Assembly: GCA_051294375.1 (NCBI GenBank)
Contig: CM119265.1
Coordinates: 22,072,278-22,136,277 of the forward strand
Origin: Paraspadella gotoi
Taxonomy: Eukaryota > Chaetognatha
DNA: 64,000 bases
Reading direction: 5' to 3'
How positions within the stretch are numbered: the first letter of the stretch is position 1; every line of letters starts with the position of its first letter. A program made the position numbers and the translations under genes. The notes under the pieces are model-generated. The model was not told the DNA's origin. It saw nothing but the letters and a program-made list of their open reading frames with translations, and did not search any database. Positions 45,412 to 57,600 of the stretch are shown in pieces.

Positions 45412-48400
45412 ATGATCCAACAGCCAGAAACTTGCCCACGTAAGTATTATTTTTTTAGCTGCAACCTACGTGTCGAGATTTATATTTGGGAAACGAAACA
45501 AAAACATTTTTACGTTTAAATTTATGTAATATATTAACATCCCACTTCAATCGTTTGATAATTGGATCATTTTCTGAAAAGGAAGCATTGCAGTTTTTAA
45601 AAAATCAGTCGGCAACGTCCAGAAAACAGAATTTGCAAAAATCTATTCCTTTCCTCATCAGCACAACCAGTGGGAGCTCCCTACCCTCCACCAGCTGGTC
45701 CCTATCCGCCGGCACCTTACCAACCCACAGCGCCTTACTCTGTAGGGCCGCCCTATCAACCCGGGGCTCCTTACCCCCCGGCTTCTTACCCGCCACCGGG
45801 AGGTCATCCTCTGATGCAACCGGTACCGCAGCCGACTCTGCCGCAAATGCAGCAGGGTCCTGTGGCGGGACAGCCGCCGGTGCCGCCCGGTCAGCAGCCG
45901 CAACAGCAAGGTTAGGAATCGGTTTAAGTCACCCTGAGCTGTTGCGTGTCTTACCTTCCACTGACACTTTCCTCGCATTAACAGCCATCAATTGGATGCC
46001 GCCCCCGAGCCAGCCGGTCGCCAACTGCCCTCGTGGTCTTGAATATCTGACTCTCGTGGACCAAGTCCTCGTCAAACAAAAGGCGGAGTTGCTGGAGGCG
46101 CTGGTGGGGTTCGAAACCGCCAACAAATACATCGTTAGCAACTCGATGGGGCAACAGGTGATTCGAATAAATTTTCGACAGAAGAATTGTTCGTCGTTGC
46201 GTTTTTGTGTCATCGTTGTCGTCGTCGCCCGTGTCACCTCAATATCTTGATATCTGGTGGTCCTATCACCACAGATGGATTAAAAGCTGTTCTTTCGAAG
46301 CGCCTCAGTGTGCTCAAGTGGCTAATGCACCATTCCCAATCTGCGTTCCTGGTTCGAGCCCTGAGGTTGTCATGTAGAAAGTTGGATGGACCGGTAACCC
46401 GCCTGTAGGCATGGGCCTACTGCCAGATCCAAAGCTCTGGACTACATGAACATGCTGTCTCGCTACGCACGAGGTGACACCGCTGCGTGTGTGGCGCCCT
46501 GTAAAACCAGCCTCTTCAGATACATCATTAAATGTAGTATAAGTACGTACTTACATGTACGTACATTCGGTTTTTTCTACAATAAAAAGATACATAAGAG
46601 GAAAAAGGAATATGGTATAATAGAAATTAAAATGTATTTCAATCGACATTTTAACCAGTTTAGTTTAACTTAAAATTGTGGCNNNNNNNNNNNNNNNNNN
46701 NNNNNNNNNNNNNNNNNNNNNNNNNNNNNNNNNNNNNNNNNNNNNNNNNNNNNNNNNNNNNNNNNNNNNNNNNNNNNNNNNNNNNNNNNNNNNNNNNNNN
46801 NNNNNNNNNNNNNNNNNNNNNNNNNNNNNNNNNNNNNNNNNNNNNNNNNNNNNNNNNNNNNNNNNNNNNNNNNNNNNNNNNNNNNNNNNNNNNNNNNNNN
46901 NNNNNNNNNNNNNNNNNNNNNNNNNNNNNNNNNNNNNNNNNNNNNNNNNNNNNNNNNNNNNNNNNNNNNNNNNNNNNNNNNNNNNNNNNNAACACAGAGA
47001 ACAAACAAAAGAGTTTAAAGGTTAACGGTTGAAGTTAAAGTTGAAAGAAAAAATGAAGAAAAGAGAGAGGTGGGACAAATTGAATTTATTTTAATATTGA
47101 AAGAAGATTACTATTACAAATTGGAAAGGAAGAAATAGGGAGAGGATCAAGGAAAAAAGAAAAAAGCTGAAACTGTAGAAAACGACATAAATACATGCAA
47201 GTTTCTCTCCAAATGAATGTTTAAGAATTTTTTTTTTTTTGGCGTGGTGTTCAGATACTGTGGTTGAAAGGACTTTCTCTGGGGTAAACAAACTTTTTAA
47301 CTTGAAGAAAAAAAGGAGGAACGATCAAGCACCACTAGTCTTCTTGAACGCGTGATCGCGGCGAGCAACCCTCAATGATAGCTTGTTATTTGAAAGTGGG
47401 TAAGTTTGAGTAGAAAGGGTTGGGTTATAGAGACGAATATTACCGTCACTAGAACCCCAGGAGTAGCCCCGTGGTTTCTTCCGATTGCGTGAATGACGAC
47501 TGAAAGTTTTATGTCCTCATCGGAGCCGCATCCGCCCAGAGTTGTTGCCGAAAATATAATTTCGAGTGAATAATTTTCGTAAAAAAGGAATAAAAAAAAT
47601 CGTGAATGTGATCGATTGAGTAGTTGTTGGAAACATGATTTAAAAAACTCTGGGCAAAATTTCCAAAAAAAAAGTAGTATGTCAAGAATTAATGTCGAAA
47701 CGCCAATTACTACAGNNNNNNNNNNNNNNNNNNNNNNNNNNNNNNNNNNNNNNNNNNNNNNNNNNNNNNNNNNNNNNNNNNNNNNNNNNNNNNNNNNNNN
47801 NNNNNNNNNNNNNNNNNNNNNNNNNNNNNNNNNNNNNNNNNNNNNNNNNNNNNNNNNNNNNNNNNNNNNNNNNNNNNNNNNNNNNNNNNNNNNNNNNNNN
47901 NNNNNNNNNNNNNNNNNNNNNNNNNNNNNNNNNNNNNNNNNNNNNNNNNNNNNNNNNNNNNNNNNNNNNNNNNNNNNNNNNNNNNNNNNNNNNNNNNNNN
48001 TCTTGGTTCATGCTTCTGGCTCTGACACCAATTTATTTATCTTATTTATTTATTTTTTTATTTATTTATTAACCCTCTGCCCCCCAAAAATCCCTCCCTT
48101 TCAGGAGCTAGAAATCACGGCCCCTCCCGGTCGCGTCATCGGTTTCGTCCGACAAGACTGGTCCCTCATCGNNNNNNNNNNNNNNNNNNNNNNNNNNNNN
48201 NNNNNNNNNNNNNNNNNNNNNNNNNNNNNNNNNNNNNNNNNNNNNNNNNNNNNNNNNNNNNNNNNNNNNNNNNNNNNNNNNNNNNNNNNNNNNNNNNNNN
48301 NNNNNNNNNNNNNNNNNNNNNNNNNNNNNNNNNNNNNNNNNNNNNNNNNNNNNNNNNNNNNNNNNNNNNNNNNNNNNNNNNNNNNNNNNNNNNNNNNNNN

Positions 48401-48920
48401 NNNNNNNNNNNNNNNNNNNNNNNNNNNNNNNNNNNNNNNNNNNNNNNNNNNNNNNNNNNNNNNNNNNNNNNNNNNNNNNNNNNNNNNNNNNNNNNNNNNN
48501 NNNNNNNNNNNNNNNNNNNNNNNNNNNNNNNNNNNNNNNNNNNNNNNNNNNNNNNNNNNNNNNNNNNNNNNNNNNNNNNNNNNNNNNNNNNNNNNNNNNN
48601 NNNNNNNNNNNNNNNNNNNNNNNNNNNNNNNNNNNNNNNNNNNNNNNNNNNNNNNNNNNNNNNNNNNNNNNNNNNNNNNNNNNNNNNNNNNNNNNNNNNN
48701 NNNNNNNNNNNNNNNNNNNNNNNNNNNNNNNNNNNNNNNNNNNNNNNNNNNNNNNNNNNNGATCACGAAGCAGTGGAGCGGCGCCTTCAGAGAAGCCCTT
48801 ACCGACTGCGACAACTTCGGCATCACTTTCCCCATGGATCTTGACGTCTGCGCCAAAGCCTCGCTCCTCGGCGCCCTCATGCTCATCGACTTTATGTACT
48901 TTGAAAGCAGCGACGATTGA
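45412..48920 (+). CDS. Phospholipid scramblase family protein, copy B, broken by assembly gaps
   Basis: Visible exons: 45412-45439, 45662-45910, 45985-46157, 48105 to the gap at 48172, and the gap edge at 48760 to 48920. Exon 2 is Pro/Tyr/Gln-rich (repeats of [11 protein letters not shown] type) as in long scramblases and is much longer than the N-terminus of copy A. Exon 3 gives [17 protein letters not shown] and [14 protein letters not shown] without the intron found at this place in copy A. After the gaps come [12 protein letters not shown] and the Ca2+-binding-like [14 protein letters not shown] plus the C-terminal helix. The Cys-rich exon is not seen; it probably lies in a gap. Same strand and order as copy A, so a tandem duplicate about 13 kb apart with unrelated genes between. 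Confidence 0.88.
46295..46460 (+). mobile_element. tRNA-derived SINE, subfamily C, copy 1
   Basis: Box A-like GTGGCTAATGCACC and box B-like GGTTCGAGCCC; tail with GTAACCCGCCTGTAGGC and GCCAGATCCAAAGC. The tail resembles 61976-62135. Lies in an intron of scramblase B. Confidence 0.6.
46683..46990. other. Assembly gap (308 N)
   Basis: Run of N inside scramblase B. Confidence 0.98.
47716..48000. other. Assembly gap (285 N)
   Basis: Run of N inside scramblase B. Confidence 0.98.
48172..48760. other. Assembly gap (589 N)
   Basis: Run of N that removes the end of one scramblase B exon and the start of its last exon. Confidence 0.98.
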
Positions 48921-50631
48921 ATCGGTGCGGCGCTGCGGCGACGTAACTTCACCCCTGCGGCGCTCGCCCATGACGCGGCGGCTCGTTTGATTTTTTTCAT
49001 TTCGCGGCAAATAACGAACAACTAGAGATTGCATTCGGGGCAGCGACGCAAACTGCGTTATCTAATACGTATATTGGAATTGTTCGAGGAGGTTTTATAT
49101 AACCGATACAAAATATCTTTTTTTTTAATGAATAGATAAATAACTAAAATTTTAAATTCGTTAAACGGCTATTGATAATTATAGCCAAAAATAATAATCA
49201 TATTCAGTATTCACATTTGCTTCCACCAAGTTTTTTAAAAATAAAAAAAAAAGGAAAACGAAACACGTCTTAGGCTAAAACAAAACAAGAAGAATAAAAA
49301 AATAAAAACCATAACTACCTCTTTTGATTCAAACGACATTCGAAGAAATATCGAATCGGAAAAAGAAGAAGAAAAAAAAAGACAGAATTGGGAAAACGGC
49401 AACAACTCTCTTACCAATAGTTAAGAGAAACTTTTACCTTCCATGTTTAAAATTTAGGTGGTTTTATTATTCAATATTGAAGAGAAACTGTTAAAACTAC
49501 GCACGAAATTCGGCATGCAACTTCGCTTTATGTTCACTAGGAGCGACGTTCAATGTGCAGAGCCTCTCTTGAAGCCTTTGTAATGAAATAAAATTGCAGA
49601 CTTAGTTTGTACGAAACTATGCGAGTGAATTAACGTTGCGTGAATATACCCACCTTGGATGGCTTTTCCTAATTTGTAAGTCGTTTTGTTAAAAAAAGAT
49701 TACATTGTGCTTTTCATCAACATTGGTAAATCATCAATAAAATTTAACCTACTGAGAAACGCTATTCAAGAAGGTCATCTCAGTTAGTTATAAAACACGC
49801 AAGCCGTAACATATGAAAGAGTAAATCGAGTTTTATTATTGTATTATTTAAGCTTTAAAGGTTTTAAACAGTTAAACAGTTAAACAAGCATAAAAAGCGA
49901 AGGAAGCGGAAATATATCAGTTTTCGAGATAGAAAATATTTAAGAATGTTTACAAAATCGGACAAAAGGGAATCGACGAAACGAACGACACCTGACGGGA
50001 AATAAAAGTTACAAATCGTCGCTACCAGAAACATCCGGCATTTCCGGAACAGCGGCTCCCGCTACAGCAAATATTACAGTGTTGGAAAATGAGTAAGTCG
50101 CTGAAACTGTATTAATTTCAGTGAATTTTACAGCTTTTATTTTATAATCGAAAAAAAAAAATTCTGATTCAAATTAGATCTTTTTGAGAAAAATATAATT
50201 AAAAATACAAATGTGAGGTATTAAGAAATAAGGAATATATGAAAATGTATTTTTATAATTAAGATAAATTTGACGTGTATATACAAATATTTATTTGTTA
50301 AATATAGCATAGTCAAATGATGCAAGGATCAAGAGATTTAAGACCCACAAAGACGATAGTATATAAAAAAATATATTTCAATAATTTTCATGAAAAATAA
50401 AAAGGGCAATTGTTTTTCCTTTCTTTTCATTTGCACCTACTACTGTATTTTTAATAATATTTTACCGAATAATATTAACAAAAAAAACCTTTTAAATATT
50501 TTTTTTTTCTTTCTGTTTCAACATTAAAAGCAATAAGAGTTCCTGTCTTATTCATTTTCCAAAATGGTATCACGTAATGTCTCTTAATTTCATGAAACCT
50601 TTCCCTCTCCCTTTTCTTTCGGCCGGAAACG
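48921..50631. other. Convergent spacer between scramblase B (+) and innexin (-)
   Basis: AT-rich. A short - strand open stretch at about 50010-50065 preceded by TTGCTGTAG (reading GAAVPEMPDVSGSDDL, stop) could be an alternative terminal exon of the innexin, but the innexin already has a stop at 50632. Nothing else recognised. Confidence 0.4.
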
Positions 50632-53600
50632 TCAGTCGTCTTTGGCGGATTTCCGGTCGTCGTCGCCGGTTTTTCCGGCGTCGACGGCGTCGATCGGACA
50701 CGAAGGGTAAATCGTCGCCGGGAAGGAGGGCTGTCGTTGCAGTTGCGGTTTCGGGAAAGCCTCCAGTTTTTTGACGAAACCGTCGGGCGGAATTCCGTTG
50801 GGGAGGCCTTGTCGAAGAGGGATTTAAAATTGTAACGTTATTATGTAATTGATTAATTCCCGATTGTTCAATTTACTTTTTGACACATGCTTTCATTTTT
50901 GATTGATTGATTGATTGGTTGATTCACGAATTGCTCTTCTGATAGATTGATTTAATAATATAAATTTCCTTTAACGAATGTTTATATATATATTTATATA
51001 TCTTTTTACACATAAATTACTCACTCACCCCCGTGCCTCATGAACATCTGATTAATAGGGACTTTCTTGATGTCGTCGTCGTCGACGTCGTCTCCGCCGC
51101 CGCCGCCGCCGCCAACTCCTTCGCCGCTCTCCTTGAAGTCTCTCCACATCCGCTCGAGGACGAGGGCGACGACGACGCCGTCCGCGTTCATCTCCATCAG
51201 TCGGAGGACGAAGACGACGTCGAGGGTCAAGTGGGCGTCGACGAAGCGTTGGAGGTCGGACGGGTCGACGTCGAAGTCGGTCGCGGAGGAGGCGAAGGGG
51301 AGGAAGTAGCGGCGGAGGAAACCTTGGATGTTGTGGGGGGGTTGATGGTAGGGGAAGGGATGGGGGTGGTTAGTGGAGGTGGTGTAAGATACAAAATGAA
51401 AAAAAAAAGCTCAACAATGAAAATCCGGTATGTTTTGCGGTAAAAACAGCTTAAAATGTAGATTCTGAAGAAGCGTCGCCACCCGTAATGTCCATTGTGC
51501 CTAATGGAGAAGGCGTCGGCCTCCGAGCCGAAGATTGTGGTTCGAGTCCATCAAGGTCGTAGCCATTTTTAAAAAAAAATCACCTTGTTTGTTCACGCAG
51601 CGACGAATCCAGACGATGGCGGAAAAAGGAATGAACAACAGCATCAGTATCATGAAAATCGCCAGAACCGAAAATATTTTGTCGTGATAGATGTTGAGCG
51701 GGATGGAACAGAGACAAGTCAGGCGAAGGAGGCGACCGTGGACCTGGTGGCAGGCGTGAGGATTGAGCAGTTTTTAAAAGAGTCAATGTTGTTTTGTTGA
51801 GAAAAAAAGTTTGGGAATTGCTTTCTGTTGCAGACACGTGCGGCTTTGAAAAAGTGTATAAAAGATTATCAGGCTGGAAAAATATGAAACACAATGTGGA
51901 ACCTGCGCTTCGCCCGTGTATTCGCAGAATGGTGGTGACGGGAATCTGGTTTGACAGCGGCCAAGACTGGGAGTCGAACACACCCTGAAAATGAAATGAG
52001 GAGATCCCGGTCGATTACAATGTACAATAGAACGTTAGATTACGTTGTATCACAGTGCATCAATCTAGCGTTTGAGCCTATCTTCAATTTAAAGTAATAA
52101 ATATTTAATACGCCATCAGTCTGATGTTATATTGACTCCCCTCCTCGCCGCCCTAAAAATAAGATGGAATCATCACAAACTCTTTCCTCACTCTGATGGT
52201 GAAGAGGCAATGTTCCAGATGTTGCTGTCGAGAAGGAGGACAAAAAGGCGAGTTGCAGCAAATTGTTGACGAGGATACAGCAACTTGGAAGTCATGTAGG
52301 AGAAGAAGAGGGAAGAGGAGCCTGTTAACAGGCTCAGGCGGGCTCTTCTCGCCTGAAAAGAAGCGGGAAAGGGTTGGGCCGGTTGGGTAGAGAGTTCGTT
52401 TCGGATCGAAAATACATTCAGGTCAAGGTTCGGATTCAACTTTCTCATTTTCTTTTATTTCTAACCCTTCGTCGCTCCTCTTAATCGATTAATTGATTAA
52501 AATGAAAAACATTTAATCAAAGAACCAGGGTTCCGCTTACAAACGGCGAATTTAGCAAAAAAAACCACTTTTTCCAATATTGTTCAGTTGTTACTTACAA
52601 TATTAATTTAATTTGTACCACAATACAAATTGGGCCGAACTAAGGATTGGTTAAAATCATCTCCACCTGTTTCTAATGATAACAAAGTACAATTTTTTCT
52701 ATATTTAGGAAAAAAAATCATGTCCATTTTTGTCCATTTTCACTTTCGTCTTCTGATTAGAGTGCCAGGAAAGTGAGAAAAATTTTTTACTTTGGAAATC
52801 CGTTCTTCCTTATTCTCTTTACCTCTGGGTTAATTTATTTCCTTAAATCATTTATAGTTTGCCTATGAATTAATTTTAAAGTTGACAAGTCAAAAAGTTT
52901 CATTTTCTGTTTTTATCATAATTTGTTAAACGAAAATTGTTCAAATTGGTTTAAATTAACAGAAAATATAGGCAATTGAATAAGCTTTTTAACACCTATA
53001 AAATTATCAAAAAACTTTTTTGGTTTAGCCACAAATAATTTTTAAAGACGTTTTTTAATTTGTGACTTTTTGTGACTTGCATTTATTTTGATAAAGAGAA
53101 TATTTCAACTCATTTGTTAGTTTTAAAGGATGAAGTACATACTGACGTTGATTAATAAAAAAAAACCGCATCCTTTTAATCCAATGGAAAACGTCAGGAC
53201 GTGTTTTTTCTGAGAATCGACAGATTTTGCGGAAAATATTTTCCGCAAAATCTGTCGATTTACTAAAATCTGCTAGGCAACCAAAATTGAAATAAAATCT
53301 TGCGCTACCCAAAATTTTTTTTACTACAGTTCATTCAAAACTTTTTCATTTGGTCACGTCAGAAAATAAGACAACAAGAGAAAAAGAGAAGTGGAGCGAG
53401 AAAGAGTGTGTGAAAATAAGAGGAGCAGGTAGAGGAAGAGGAATTGGATTTGAAAGTAGAGAAAAGGAGAGAGAGACGAAGAGAGAAGAAGAGAAGCAGA
53501 GATAAGAAGGAAGAAAACAAGTTTGAGCAAACAATGTCGGATCTGCCTAGAATAATTAATTAATTAATTAATTAATTAATAGATTAATTAATTAATTAAA

Positions 53601-54050
53601 TAATAGATTAATTAATTAATTAATTAATTAATAGATTATTTATAATTATATTCAGCTTGTCATCATCGATGTCCTTAAAATTGAGTCAGGACAGTTATTA
53701 ATGTTTTGTTTACATTTTATCAAAACAAACAAATATCCTCTATTATCGAGCCAGGCGGCAAAGCCCGTCCTGGCTAGATTTTGATTCGGTTTAGCTTTCG
53801 GTCTCGCTTTTTTGCAATCATGGCTTCTGAAATGTGATATCATAGGGAGTTGAATTTCATATATGGCTTCTAATCATCAAGATCTTTAAAATTCTCATGT
53901 TTCATATCAATATTCGTATTTGTTTATGTTTTATTTACAAAACAAAAACGTTTTAATTATATGTCGCTCTCTCTCTCTCTCTTTTTCTCCGTCACTGCTT
54001 CTTCTGATTTGTCTAAAAACGAGTTCCGGCTCTGCAGCGTCTGTCCAGCT

Positions 54051-54095
<45 letters not shown>

Positions 54096-54575
54096 TTTTT
54101 TTAACAAAAAATTTTTAGATATAATGTGGGTTCACTAATGTAAAAAACGATGCGCGAACCGTGCGCTTACCCGGGTCCTTTGGGTAAAGAAAATCTCACG
54201 CTACGTGCGGCGCCATAAGTACTGCTGATTCTTTAACGAGTAAAGGGGCTGTAGAGCTTCTCTCTCTCTCTCTCTTTTAATTATTATATAATCGCTCTTT
54301 CTCTTTCTCTTTTCTCTGCAGCGGCTGTCTCTCTCTCTCTCTCTTTTCTCTCTCTCTCTCTGTCTCTCTGTGTGTGTCTGTCCCTATCTGTCCGATCTCT
54401 TGCGTGATCGTTTGTTTTTTGAAAAATTCTGATTATTTTTTTTCTTCTAAAAACTTTTATTATTGCCATTTATTCCGCGCTTTTTTTCAATACAAAATCC
54501 ATATTTTTCATCCGAGATTTTCGTGGATTTATTCTCTTTCTTTCTCTCTCTCTCTCTCTCTTTCTTTCTCTCTCT

Positions 54576-54627
<52 letters not shown>

Positions 54628-57600
54628 ACTCATACACGCATTTGTTTGTTTTATTGACTATCATCGCATCAATGAATGACAATCATCGCATCAATGAATG
54701 ACATCATCGCATCACTGAATGACTATCATCACAGCAGTGAATGACTATCATCGCATCAATAATTGATTATCATTGAATCAATAATCAATTCCTATTACAT
54801 CAATAAACTACTATTAACATCAATCAATTAGTATTACCTCAATCAATTACTATTACATCAATAATTCGTATCGCATGATTCATTCGTTTTTTTCCCGGTT
54901 TTTTCATTAATTTTCTATGATAGTGGGCTCTGGCTCGATCTTTAGTCTTTTAAGATTTTTTATTTTATGTCTCCTTCTCTCTCTCTCTCTCTCTCACTCT
55001 CTCTCTTTCTCTCTCACTCTCTCTCTCTCTCACTCTCTCTTTCTCTCTCTCTCTCTCTCTTTTTATGCAATAGCGACGATCCTTATGCTTTTAAGATTTT
55101 TTTAACTTGCATCATTTTTTCAACTTGCATCATTTTTTTCAACTTGCATTCCGTCAAACCTTTATATCTAGCTTCTTCACTCACTTTCCTACCGGCTCAC
55201 AAATCTTCATCTCAATCTATCATGGGTTAAAATAAATAAAAGATTCAAGTAAAATGTGACTATTTTTTTCATTTAAACTCATTTCCACTAGTACGTTTCC
55301 ACTGAAACTTTATATCAAGCTTCGTCATACGTTTTCCTACCCACACACAAAATTTCAACTCAATCTATCCATCCAATTATGATTAATTGGAGTATTTATT
55401 GGTTAAAATAAGTAAAAAGATTTAGTAAATTCGACTTATGTTTTTTCATTTAAACTAATTTCCACTCACACGATTCCATCGAAATTTTATATCCAGCTTT
55501 ATCACACACTTTCCTACCCACACACAAAATTTAATTCCAATCCAACCAGCCAATCACGAGTTATTGGAGCTTTTTGCTAAGATGGACGGATGGACGGATT
55601 GATTGACTAATTAATTAATTATGATTAATTTATTTATAATTGATTAATTAACTGATTAATTATTTGATTTATTAATACATCCTGCAGATACATTTAATAT
55701 AAAAGGAAAAAAGAAGCATAATCATTAGTAAAACAGGTTTTTTGTTTTTTTCCATTTAAACTCATTTCCACTCAAACTATTCCATCGAAACTTGATTTCC
55801 TGTTCAATCACACACTTTCCTACCCACATACAAAATTCAGGTCCAATCAGTCCATCCACTCATGAGTAATTGGTGTTCAAATAGTGAATATATTTTTTTG
55901 GTTTTTTCCATTTAAACTCATTTCCACTTGGACGATTCCATCGAAACTTCATATCCAGCTCAATCACACACTTACCTATCCACACACAAAATTTCATTTA
56001 AATCCATCCATCCAATCACGAGTAATTTGGTGTTTTTTGCTAAGGTGGGACGGACGGACGGACGGACGGACGGACGGACAGACGGACGGACGGACATCAT
56101 TTTTTTTGCATAATTTATCATAATTCGATGTTCTGACATGATATAAGTGTGTGCCCGACAATATTGAGGGGGCGGACCGACGGACCGAAAAGTGAGTTAT
56201 AGAGTCGGGATCTGCTGATAAGCAGATCCGACTAAAAATAATAAAGTAAAAAAGGCAAAGAGAGGAAGAGAGAGGAAAGGGATGAGAGAAGGATTGAAGG
56301 AGGGAAAGAAAGAGTGTTAGAGAGAGTGACAGAGAGGAGAGAAAGAGAAAGGGATGAGCAGGAAGGATTGAAGGAAGGAAAAGAGAGAGTGACCAGAGAG
56401 GGAGGAAAAAGAAGGGAAAAAGAAAAAGGAGAGGAAAAAATTAAATTAGATTAAGTGTTCATCTTTATCCTGAAGAAGTTCTGTGAATCTGATTGACGCC
56501 TAAATCCTATGAACAATTTTATCTTTAAAAAGTTGTGCTTACCTATGAAAAATCGCATGTACTTCTTTCATTAAATTAAGCAGATAACGATAATTTGATT
56601 GAAGAAATCATGTCTTACCGTATTTTTGAAGGCTAGAAATTAACTATGTGCTCGATGTTATAAGGAAAAGATAACTATAGCCAAACCGTTTTTATAACTA
56701 AGAACGTCCTATATTTATCAGGTGGGGTTGAAAATAATGATAGTTATTTGAATTTCAAAATCATTGTCTAAAATACCCGAACGGGATTACAGCCAGGAAA
56801 TTGTTTTTTAAGGTTAACCGTTAGTAGAGTCGCAACTCTTCATAAATAATTTTTGATTTGCCCACACATGCTATGCAAAGGAACGCCACCTAAATGTTAA
56901 TGTACTTTTTTCATTGAACACATTACAATCTACAGTATGAGTAGATTGACTTTGTTTCTTAAAGTCTAAAACAAGGTCACAATTTTGTTTCAAATGAAGA
57001 ATTTTTAAAAAATTGTGTTACTTGATTTTTTTCATATAGTTTTTTTTTTAATTTTAATTTATTCTTCTTTCATTTATTTCCTTAGCCTTTAAGATCAACG
57101 GCTCAGAAAAATTTCGCTTGCCAAAATATTGTTTTTGATCAGTAAATCTTTCACGCTATGTCCACCCCAATAAAAAATAATTTTCACTATTGTATTTGAC
57201 ATGGTTTTTCGGGCGGCACTGCTCTACTTTTAAAATTAAAAAATGACCTATATTTCAAATAAACAAAAATAATTATTTCTTCATTGAGTCCTTGCCCCGA
57301 TTTTCATTTTTAAAAGCTCCGTAAAAAACCCACTGTGACCAACAATGGACAAAGCTCTAATCCTTTTATTTTTGTCAGTCGCACTCAACGTCGCCGATTT
57401 GTTCACAGACTTCCAAACGACTCATGGTTTAACCTTGAGTTCGTTTTACATCTTCGAAATCCTCGGCTACACCATGGCGCCGTTATCGCTCTCCACGCCC
57501 TCGCCTCTGGCATTTACGCCTGGCGCCAACTGTCAAAGAACAAAAGTCTCTATCGCAGATTGTGGGGTCTTGGTGGGGCGGTTGGCGACTTTTTTGTGTT

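Noticed and set aside
43862-45415. Ser/Leu-repeat open frames
   Set aside because: Translations of (TC)n microsatellites.
48101-49034. 300-aa open frames on the - strand around 48.1-49.0 kb
   Set aside because: They consist mainly of N and antisense of scramblase B exons.
50010-50065. Possible final innexin exon reading GAAVPEMPDVSGSDDL
   Set aside because: The exon at 50632-50807 joins exon 8 in phase and already ends in a stop; kept only as a possible alternative.
56040-56100. (GGAC)n tract as a stand-alone microsatellite
   Set aside because: It recurs in fixed position within the hairpin-ended repeat family, so it is treated as part of that element.
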